A stretch of DNA of 7,819 nucleotides from Zeimonas sp937903095 (GTDB lineage: Bacteria; Pseudomonadota; Gammaproteobacteria; Burkholderiales; Burkholderiaceae_E): NCBI GenBank assembly GCA_937903095.1, contig CALCZN010000242.1, forward strand, positions 1-7,819, written 5' to 3'. Made by a program: the position numbers and the translations under genes. Each line of letters opens with the position of its first letter. The stretch's first letter is position 1. The notes below the pieces were generated by a model. That model saw only the letters and a list, made by a program, of their open reading frames with translations. It did no database searches and was not told where the DNA came from. Below are positions 1 through 7,185 of the stretch, one piece after another.

Positions 1-1827
<1,827 letters not shown>

Positions 1828-1882
1828 GCGAAGACGGCGAGAGGGCGGCGAGAAGGCGGCCAGAAGGCGGCAAGAAGGCGGC
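1828..1882. repeat. 11-bp tandem array, 5 units, directly after the maeB stop
   Basis: Five 11-bp units run without a gap at 1828-1838, 1839-1849, 1850-1860, 1861-1871 and 1872-1882. The consensus is GAGAAGGCGGC and each unit differs from it by 0-2 bases. The first base of the array is the base after the maeB TGA. The period is not a multiple of three, and the array is not part of a recognisable gene. Confidence 0.9.
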
Positions 1883-1962
1883 CGTCCGCGCCGCGCTTCG
1901 CGCCGTTCGTCGGGACGCCGGTCGCGCGGGCCGCATAGGGCACGCCGCTCGTCACGCGCGGG

Positions 1963-1992
1963 TTGACCGCTCGGAAACGCGCCGCCTAGCAT
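1963..1992 (+). promoter_or_regulatory. Probable sigma-70 type promoter of the DUF1631 gene
   Basis: TTGACC (1963-1968) matches the -35 consensus at five of six bases. It is separated by 18 bp from TAGCAT (1987-1992), which matches TATAAT at four of six. Transcription would start near 1999, leaving a leader of about 26 bases before the ATG at 2026. The rest of 1883-1962 shows nothing I can name. No terminator with a T-tract is visible after maeB. Confidence 0.5.
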
Positions 1993-2025
1993 CGGCGCAA
2001 TTGTTCTTCCGCGATCCGAGCGCCG

Positions 2026-4338
2026 ATGATCTCTGCCGATGTCCGCGAATCGTCCGCTCCCGCCGATGCGAGCGATGACGGCGAGCCGCTCGATCCCCGC
2101 CGCCGGCACGCGTTGCTGCAGGAGTGCCGCGATCTGGTGCTCGCGCAGCTTTCGCGTTTCATCGACGAGGCCCTCGATCGGCTCAGCATCGAGCTGACGA
2201 TCACCGCAATGAAGGCCGCGGGGCGCGAGAGCCAGCAGGCGCTGCTCGACGCGCTCTCGCTGGTGCGCGCGCATCGCAACGACATCGAGTTCCGCTTCCG
2301 GCAGTCGTTCGCGGAGCTCTTCGAGCAGCGGCTGTTCGATCGCGGATCGGCGACGGACAGCGCTTCCGCCGCCCCCGCCGCCCCGCCCGGCGGGCTCGCC
2401 CTGGTCGACGACCGCGCGATCGAGGACCGGATCGCGATCGACCGCCTGGTGCGCCGCGCGCGCCGGCAACTCGACCCCGACGAGGTGCTCGGCGTTCGCG
2501 CCCGGATGGCGGCGCTGCTCGGGCGCGACTGGTTCGACGAGGACGACTACCCGGCCTCGCCCGAGGTGGTGTTTGAGGCGCTGCGGCGTTCCCTCGACGA
2601 ACTGGCTCCGGCGGCCGAAGTGCGAACCGCGCTGCTGCAGGCTTTCGAACCGCACGTGGCAACCAGCCTGGCGGGCGTGCATGCCAGCGTGAACGAACGG
2701 CTGCGAAGCCACCAGGTGCTGCCCACGATCCGGCCGCGTTCCGTCGTTCGTACCGATACGCGACGGCCCGGCTCCATCGCCGCCGACGCGGCCCGTCCCG
2801 ATTCGCCGGCGGCGACTGCCCCTGGCGTGCAATCGGGCGCCGCGGGAGCGGTCGGGGGAGCCGGGCCGGCGGGTGCGGCAGCCCTGCGCGATTTCCGCTT
2901 CGGCGGCGAGCGCGTGCACATGTTCGACGATCTCGTGCTGCAGATGTCGGTCGATCAGGAGTCGGCGCGCCGGTCGGCGGCGCGCATGCTGTCCGACCCG
3001 GAAACCTTCGGCATGGCCGATCTGCCGATGCCGACGGTGCAGCCGCCGCTGATCGAGGCGCTGCATGCGCTGCAGTCCTCTTCGCGCGAGGGCGCAGGGG
3101 CGGCGCCGCTCGCCACCGAACTGCTCGATCACGCGCGCAGCAAGGGTTCCTCGCTCGACCAGCTGACCGTCGAGATCGTCTCGCTCGTCTTCGACTACAT
3201 CTACGCCGACCGCCGGCTGCCCGATCCGGTGAAGCAGCAGTTGCTGCGGCTGCAGGTGGTTGCCGTGAAGGCCGCGCTGCTCGATCGCAGCTTCTTCGCC
3301 CGCCGGCAGCACCCGATGCGCCGGCTGATCGATCGCGTCATCGACCTCGCTACCGATCCGGACGCCGATTACGGTGCGCAGTCGACGCTGGTGGCCGGCG
3401 TCGCCGACATCGTCGACTGGATCCTCGGGAACTTCGACGATGATCTCGCCGTCTTCGACGAGGCGATGGCGCGCTTCGATGCGCTCGCGCACGCCGAGGG
3501 CGAGCGCCGCGCTGCGCGCCTGCTCGAATTGACCCGGCAGGCCGAGCGGATGGAAGCGCTCGCCGTCGCGCAGGAAGAGGCGAGTGCGGAGATCGCTCTG
3601 CGCATCGATCCGGTGACTCCCGCCTTCGTGCGCGAGTTCCTCTACGACTGGTGGTCGCGCGCGCTCGCACAGGCGCGCATCGCGGGCGAGTGCGGCGGCG
3701 CCAGCTGGGCACAGGCGCTGCAGGCGGCCGAGATGCTGATCTGGAGCGTGGCGCCGAAGACGCCCGAGGAAATTCCCCGGCTGGCATCGCTGCTGCCGAG
3801 GATGATCGGATCGCTGCTGAAGTCGTTGAAGGCGGTCGGCATCGCCGACGAGGAGCGCGAGCGTTTCTTCAACGAATTGCTGCGCTGGCACACGCGGGCG
3901 ATCCAGGACGCGAAAGTGGGCGCCGGCCGGACGATGCCGGGGACGCAGAGCGCGATTCGCATCGGCGACGACGGCGTCGCCCGCTTCGATGCGAGCGCCG
4001 CCGAAGCTTCGCAGGTCGCGGCGCGCAGGCCGGTAGCGGCGCCGCCGCGCCCGGCCGAGAATGCCGAGGTCGATGCGTTGCGCCGCGGCGATCTGATCGA
4101 GCTTGCCGACGAGGCAGGCGCGACGCAGACCGTGCGAATCGCGTGGATCAGCCCGACGCGCAAGCTCTACGTGCTGTCGCGTTTCCCCGACTTCGGGCAA
4201 TCGCTCGATCGCGCGGCGCTCGTTTCCTGGTTCGCCACCGGCCGGGCCCGCCGCGTTGCTCCGCACAGCGCGGTCGACAGCGCGATCGACGCGATCGCGC
4301 AGGACGACACGATCGCGCAACGCGCCGTCGCCGGATAG
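2026..4338 (+). CDS. DUF1631 family protein
   Basis: A 770-residue protein that I recognise as DUF1631 (PF07793), a family common in beta- and gamma-proteobacteria with no established biochemical function. It looks soluble: no signal peptide and no clear membrane segment. An acidic start is followed by a conserved helical block at about residues 26-105 (RHALLQECRDLVLAQLSRFIDEALDRLS, ending FAELFEQRLF). Two low-complexity linkers follow: Ala/Pro-rich at about 106-124 and Ala/Gly/Pro-rich at about 240-290. A large helical core runs from about 290 to 640, including LVSLVFDYIYADRRLPDPVKQQLLRLQVVAVKAALLD and the FFARRQHPMRRLIDR segment. The C-terminal part from about 680 (VDALRRGDLIELADE, then WISPTRKLYVLSRF) resembles a small PilZ-like beta domain, but whether it binds cyclic-di-GMP is only a guess. 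ATG at 2026 fits the promoter 5' of it, although its ribosome binding site is weak. The TAG stop is the first triplet of a hairpin. Confidence 0.88.
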   Translation: MISADVRESSAPADASDDGEPLDPRRRHALLQECRDLVLAQLSRFIDEALDRLSIELTITAMKAAGRESQQALLDALSLVRAHRNDIEFRFRQSFAELFEQRLFDRGSATDSASAAPAAPPGGLALVDDRAIEDRIAIDRLVRRARRQLDPDEVLGVRARMAALLGRDWFDEDDYPASPEVVFEALRRSLDELAPAAEVRTALLQAFEPHVATSLAGVHASVNERLRSHQVLPTIRPRSVVRTDTRRPGSIAADAARPDSPAATAPGVQSGAAGAVGGAGPAGAAALRDFRFGGERVHMFDDLVLQMSVDQESARRSAARMLSDPETFGMADLPMPTVQPPLIEALHALQSSSREGAGAAPLATELLDHARSKGSSLDQLTVEIVSLVFDYIYADRRLPDPVKQQLLRLQVVAVKAALLDRSFFARRQHPMRRLIDRVIDLATDPDADYGAQSTLVAGVADIVDWILGNFDDDLAVFDEAMARFDALAHAEGERRAARLLELTRQAERMEALAVAQEEASAEIALRIDPVTPAFVREFLYDWWSRALAQARIAGECGGASWAQALQAAEMLIWSVAPKTPEEIPRLASLLPRMIGSLLKSLKAVGIADEERERFFNELLRWHTRAIQDAKVGAGRTMPGTQSAIRIGDDGVARFDASAAEASQVAARRPVAAPPRPAENAEVDALRRGDLIELADEAGATQTVRIAWISPTRKLYVLSRFPDFGQSLDRAALVSWFATGRARRVAPHSAVDSAIDAIAQDDTIAQRAVAG

Positions 4339-4366
4339 CCCGGCGCACCGAACGGGCGCCGGGCTA
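4336..4366 (+). terminator. Perfect 10-bp hairpin starting on the DUF1631 stop codon
   Basis: TAGCCCGGCG (4336-4345) pairs perfectly with CGCCGGGCTA (4357-4366) around an 11-base loop. The first three bases of the stem are the TAG stop codon. No T-tract follows, so intrinsic termination is not certain. It could also be a REP-like element or a 3'-end stabiliser. Confidence 0.6.
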
Positions 4367-4369
4367 CGC

Positions 4370-4397
4370 TGCATCGCCACGCTACTGTGGCGATGCA
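4370..4397 (+). terminator. Second perfect hairpin, 11-bp stem and 6-base loop
   Basis: TGCATCGCCAC (4370-4380) pairs perfectly with GTGGCGATGCA (4387-4397) around the loop GCTACT. It lies three bases after the first hairpin. The pair separates the DUF1631 gene from the promoter-like site of the barstar gene. It lacks a T-tract, so it may be a terminator, a transcript-end stabiliser or half of a dispersed repeat. Confidence 0.6.
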
Positions 4398-4399
4398 CG

Positions 4400-4428
4400 A
4401 TGGCACTGCGGCGGTTCTCCTTTAGCAT
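4400..4428 (+). promoter_or_regulatory. Possible promoter of the barstar-family gene
   Basis: ATGGCA (4400-4405, four of six to TTGACA) lies 17 bp before TAGCAT (4423-4428, four of six to TATAAT). The same TAGCAT hexamer serves as the proposed -10 upstream of the DUF1631 gene. It begins three bases after the second hairpin, which fits an independently transcribed barstar gene. Confidence 0.4.
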
Positions 4429-4463
4429 GCGGCGGAGTCTTTGCCGGATCGGGAGTCCGCCCG

Positions 4464-4874
4464 ATGAGCAATCTCAGCAACATTCCGCCGCACGCGGTGC
4501 TTCCGCTGCAGTCCTACGACGGCGACGCGCTGCGCTCGGCCGCGGAGCGTGCCGAGCAACGCGTGTTGCGGGCCGACTGCCGCGGCGCCACCGACGCCGA
4601 CTCGGTGCTGGGGGAGATCGCGGTCGGCTTTTCTCTGCCGGCGCCCGAGTCGGCCGGCTTCGAGGCGCTGTATCGGCGCGTCACCGGCCTGCAGCCGGTG
4701 CGCGATGCCGACGAACCGGGCTTCGTCGTCTTCCTCGAGAACCTGCCCGAAACGGCGGCTTTCGATCGCAATGCGCGCGACCGGCTGCTCGACGTCTTTC
4801 GCGACGCGGCCGATTATTTCTTCGATCGGCAGACAGCGTTCCGCGTCTTCTATTCGGTGAATCGGCAGCGCTGA
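4464..4874 (+). CDS. Barstar-family protein (barnase-inhibitor fold)
   Basis: A 136-residue protein whose second half matches the barstar family. FSLPAPESAGFEALYRRVTGL corresponds to the barstar stretch around its barnase-binding helix, GFVVFLENLP to the central strand, and LLDVFRDAADYFFDRQTAFRVFYS to the last helix and strand. Classical barstar has about 90 residues, so roughly 30 N-terminal residues (SNLSNIPPHAVLPLQSYD and following) are extra. The start is ATG 4464, with GGGAG eight bases upstream. No barnase-like ribonuclease or toxin is in the window, so this is not an evident toxin-antitoxin pair. In a gap-free hand alignment two barnase-contact residues are changed: Asp35 becomes Glu67 and Asp39 becomes Arg71. 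It may bind a different partner; the target is unknown. It is convergent with rsmE. Confidence 0.82.
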   Translation: MSNLSNIPPHAVLPLQSYDGDALRSAAERAEQRVLRADCRGATDADSVLGEIAVGFSLPAPESAGFEALYRRVTGLQPVRDADEPGFVVFLENLPETAAFDRNARDRLLDVFRDAADYFFDRQTAFRVFYSVNRQR

Positions 4875-4876
4875 GC

Positions 4877-4960
4877 GCCGTCGGCTCGGTGTCGTCGGCG
4901 CAGTGTCGTCGGTTCAGTGTCGTCGGTTCAGCGTGGTCGGCTCAGTGCCGTCAGCTCAGT
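4877..4960. repeat. 14-bp tandem array, 6 units, filling the barstar/rsmE convergent gap
   Basis: Six consecutive 14-bp units (4877-4890, 4891-4904, 4905-4918, 4919-4932, 4933-4946, 4947-4960) have consensus GTCGTCGGCTCAGT, each with 1-2 differences. The array starts two bases after the barstar TGA and ends one base before the rsmE stop (TCA on this strand at 4962-4964). Only three bases of the 87-base gap lie outside it. No ordinary bidirectional terminator is visible between these convergent genes. Confidence 0.9.
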
Positions 4961-4961
4961 G

Positions 4962-5768
4962 TCAGAAGTCTCCAGCCAGCGCCTGCAATGCGGCGAGCGC
5001 GGCCACGCCGGCCGTTTCGGTGCGAAGCGTGCGCGGGCCCAGGCGCACGGCGGTGAAGCCCGCCCGCCGAGCCGCTTCCAGTTCATGTGCGTCGAGGCCC
5101 GATTCGGGACCCACCAGCAGCTCGATTTCCCGTTCGGGGCCGAACGACATCTCCCGAAGGCCGCGCGTCGCGTCGGGCGCCAGCGCGAGCGAAAGCGCGC
5201 CCTGCGGTCGCCGGCTGTCGGCGAGCCAGCGATCGAGCGCCTGCAGTTCGTGAAGCTGCGGCAGGACGTCCCGTCCGCACTGCATGCAGGCGGCCTCGAT
5301 CAGCCGCTGCCAGTGCTCCCGCCGGCGCTGCGCGCGAGCGGCGGCTAGTCGCAGCGGCGAGCGAGCGGACGACAGCGGCCGGATCGCCGTGACGCCCAGC
5401 TCGACCGCCTTCTCGATCGTCCAGTCCATGCGCTCGCTGGCGCAGACGCACTGCAACAGCGTCACGCGCAGCGGGCTCTCGGTGTTCGAGGCGAGGCGCG
5501 TCCCGATCCGCACGGCGCAGGCGCGCGGGTCGGCGACCGCCAGCGTGGCCTCGAAACGTCCGCCCCGGCCGTCGAAGCATTCGAGCGATGCGCCTGCCTG
5601 CAGTCGCAGCACGCGCACCAGGTGGTGCGAGCGCTGCGCGTCGAGCCGGAACGTACGGGGCTCGTCGAGTCGGTCGGCGTCGGAACCGAGCCGGTCAGCG
5701 TCGGGATTGGGCCGGCCGGCGTCGGGGCTGAGCCGGCCGGCGTCGGGGATCAACACGCGGGGACGCAC
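4962..5768 (-). CDS. rsmE: 16S rRNA (uracil(1498)-N(3))-methyltransferase RsmE
   Basis: Methylates N3 of U1498 in 16S rRNA using S-adenosylmethionine, on assembled 30S subunits. The N-terminal PUA-like domain is seen in RPRVLIP and SHHLVRVLRLQAG...CFDGRGGRFEATL. The SPOUT-type methyltransferase domain is seen in CASERMDWTIEKAVELGVTAIRPL, the RREHWQRLIEAACMQCGRDVLPQL segment, LLVGPESGLDAHE and the knot sequence LGPRTLRTETAG. I chose GTG at 5768: it gives MRPRVLIP, which fits the usual start of the family, and has GGAAG eight bases upstream, giving 268 residues. A TTG at 5786 (274 residues) is the alternative. Oddly, residues 7-34 are four tandem 7-residue repeats inserted in the first loop of the PUA-like domain. 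It lies 70 bases behind speDE on the same strand and is probably cotranscribed with it. Confidence 0.94.
   Translation of the reverse strand: MRPRVLIPDAGRLSPDAGRPNPDADRLGSDADRLDEPRTFRLDAQRSHHLVRVLRLQAGASLECFDGRGGRFEATLAVADPRACAVRIGTRLASNTESPLRVTLLQCVCASERMDWTIEKAVELGVTAIRPLSSARSPLRLAAARAQRRREHWQRLIEAACMQCGRDVLPQLHELQALDRWLADSRRPQGALSLALAPDATRGLREMSFGPEREIELLVGPESGLDAHELEAARRAGFTAVRLGPRTLRTETAGVAALAALQALAGDF
5667..5750 (-). repeat. 21-bp tandem array, 4 units, inside rsmE
   Basis: Four 21-bp units at 5667-5687, 5688-5708, 5709-5729 and 5730-5750 encode, on the minus strand, IPDAGRL, SPDAGRP, NPDADRL and GSDADRL. The consensus heptapeptide is xPDA(G/D)RL. Removing three units would leave a normal RsmE N-terminus, so I infer expansion of one ancestral IPDAGRL segment. 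Confidence 0.92.
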
Positions 5769-5801
5769 GATCGCCGCTTCCGACAATTCCGAGCCGCGCT
5801 C

Positions 5802-5849
5802 CTCAGGACGCCCCTCAGCAAGCCCTTCAGCACGCCCTTCAGGACGCGC
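5802..5849 (-). repeat. 12-bp tandem array, 4 units, spanning the speDE stop codon
   Basis: Units at 5802-5813, 5814-5825, 5826-5837 and 5838-5849 share the plus-strand consensus (C/T)TCAG(G/C)ACGCCC. On the minus strand each unit carries TGA. The first is the actual speDE stop (5841-5839). The others, at 5829-5827, 5817-5815 and 5805-5803, are all in the same reading frame because the period is a multiple of three. The array also occupies most of the gap before rsmE. Confidence 0.9.
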
Positions 5850-7185
5850 GAGCCAGCTCGACGACCGTGGCGCTTTTCACGTCGGTCTTGCCGGGAAGCA
5901 GCTCGCGGTAGAAATTGGGCAGCGCGAACAGCCCCTGGTGCGTGTCGCCGTTGTAGTAGCGCAGATCGCCGATGCCGCGCTCGGCCAGCCGGCGTTCGGC
6001 CGTCTCGGGGTCGAGCGACAGCGGGTCGAGCGCGTCGGAGGCGCAGCACAGTCCCCAGTACGCACCGTACAAGGGGATGTACAGGCCGAGCGGACGAACG
6101 ATGGCGAACACCGACGCCAGCTCGCGCAGCAGCCGGGCGACGAGGTCGGGGCGATACAGCGGCGAGCCGATGTGCAACGTGACCGCGGCCCCCGGGTTCA
6201 TCAGGCGCCGCAGCAGGCGGAAGAAGTCGGCCGTGTACAGCCGGTGCGCGGGCGTGTCGGGATCGGTGAGGTCGAGGACGACGAGGTCGAAGCGCCGAGC
6301 GCCGTGCGCGAGCGTCTCCGCGCCGTGCGCGAGCGTCTCCGCTTCGCTCGCGAGCGCCTCGGCGCTTTCCCAGCCGTCGCCGATCCGCAGCTCCACGCGC
6401 GGATCGTCGAAAGCGCCGCGGTGCACGTTCTGCAGATGCTCGCGCGCGACGCGGACCACCTCGGCATCGAGCTCGGCGAGCACGACGCGCCGCATCGACG
6501 GATGCTTGAGCAGCTCCTCGGTGGAGCCGCCGTCGCCGCCGCCGATCACCAGCGCGCTCGTCGGGTTCGGGTGGGCGAGTGCGGCCGGGTGCGTGATCGC
6601 CTCGTGATAGAAGAACTCGTCGCGCTCGGAGGTCATGTAGCAGCCGTCCAGGCGAAAGAGCCTGCCCCACTGCGGCGTGTCGAACACCTCGAGCGTCTGG
6701 TACGGCGTGCGCACGGTTTCGAGGCGTCGCGCGGCGCGAAAGCCGAACGCGCTGTCGGCGTTCAGCCACTCGAGCAGCAGCTCGCCTTCCGCCGAATCGG
6801 GATCTTCGGAACCGCGCAGGATGCGGTTGGTGTTCTGCTGGCGCGGCGCGAAAGCGACGATGAGGTCGTCGAGCAGCTGCTCGGCCTTCGACGAGTTGTC
6901 GGTCGAGAAGTTGCAGACGTAGACGTCGAGCGTGACGCCGGCGCGCTCCGGCCAGGTGTGCACCGCGACGTGCGACTCGGCGAGCAGCACCGCGCCGGTG
7001 ACGCCACCCGGCTCACCCCGGTAATCGGGGAAGGTGAAGAACTTCTCGTCGACGAGCGTGAGTTCCGCTTTGCGCACCGCGGCGCGGCACACTTCGGCGA
7101 GTCTTGCGGCATCGGTGAGCAACGACGGCTCGCAACGGCAGCCGTACAGATCGGCAGTGAGGTGCAGTCCCTGCATTTCGTCCAA
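5839..7185 (-). CDS. Fused S-adenosylmethionine decarboxylase / spermidine synthase (SpeD-SpeE)
   Basis: One polypeptide of about 448 residues carrying both enzymes of spermidine synthesis: decarboxylation of S-adenosylmethionine, then aminopropyl transfer to putrescine. Residues 4-125 are a bacterial SpeD proenzyme: DLYGC, FFTFPDY and GVTGAVLLAESHVAVHTWPE. Ser71 is the predicted self-cleavage site that becomes the pyruvoyl group, with His76 and Cys91 at the expected spacings of 5 and 20. After a short linker, residues from about 140 onward are SpeE: FYHEAITHP, GGGDGG (215-220), LAELDAE, LDLTDPDTPAHRLYT with catalytic Asp305/Asp308, and YYNGDTHQGLFALPNF. I chose TTG at 7185, with GGAGG seven bases upstream. 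ATG 7176 is possible; ATG 7242 lacks a binding site. A 21-residue repeat lies just before the catalytic loop. Functional SpeD-SpeE fusions are known, for example from Delftia acidovorans. Confidence 0.93.
   Translation of the reverse strand: MDEMQGLHLTADLYGCRCEPSLLTDAARLAEVCRAAVRKAELTLVDEKFFTFPDYRGEPGGVTGAVLLAESHVAVHTWPERAGVTLDVYVCNFSTDNSSKAEQLLDDLIVAFAPRQQNTNRILRGSEDPDSAEGELLLEWLNADSAFGFRAARRLETVRTPYQTLEVFDTPQWGRLFRLDGCYMTSERDEFFYHEAITHPAALAHPNPTSALVIGGGDGGSTEELLKHPSMRRVVLAELDAEVVRVAREHLQNVHRGAFDDPRVELRIGDGWESAEALASEAETLAHGAETLAHGARRFDLVVLDLTDPDTPAHRLYTADFFRLLRRLMNPGAAVTLHIGSPLYRPDLVARLLRELASVFAIVRPLGLYIPLYGAYWGLCCASDALDPLSLDPETAERRLAERGIGDLRYYNGDTHQGLFALPNFYRELLPGKTDVKSATVVELARAS
6301..6363 (-). 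repeat. 21-bp tandem array, 3 units, inside the SpeE domain
   Basis: Two identical 21-bp units (6301-6321 and 6322-6342) and a diverged third (6343-6363) encode AETLAHG, AETLAHG and AEALASE on the minus strand. They lie between GDGWES and RFDLVVLDLTDP, lengthening a loop before the catalytic aspartates by about 20 residues relative to what I expect for spermidine synthases. The two perfect copies suggest a recent duplication. Confidence 0.92.

Noticed and set aside
4401..4415. TGGCAC resembling a sigma-54 -24 element
   Set aside because: The required GC of the -12 element is absent: ten bases after GG the sequence reads GT, not GC, and no TTGC follows.
3651..4874. Open frame joining part of the DUF1631 gene to the barstar frame (407 residues)
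   Set aside because: It shares only the barstar frame and stop. Everything before 4464 is an out-of-frame shadow of DUF1631, and 4464 has its own ribosome binding site and promoter-like sequence.
5667..5750. G-rich plus strand of the rsmE array as a G-quadruplex
   Set aside because: Only four G3-4 runs are present, with loops of about 3, 12 and 17 bases. The tandem coding repeat explains the sequence better.
5750..6769. Minus-strand open frame of 339 residues ending in Lys/Gly/Val/Leu-rich repeats
   Set aside because: It is an out-of-frame shadow of the SpeE domain. The apparent protein repeat is just the 12-bp array translated in another frame.
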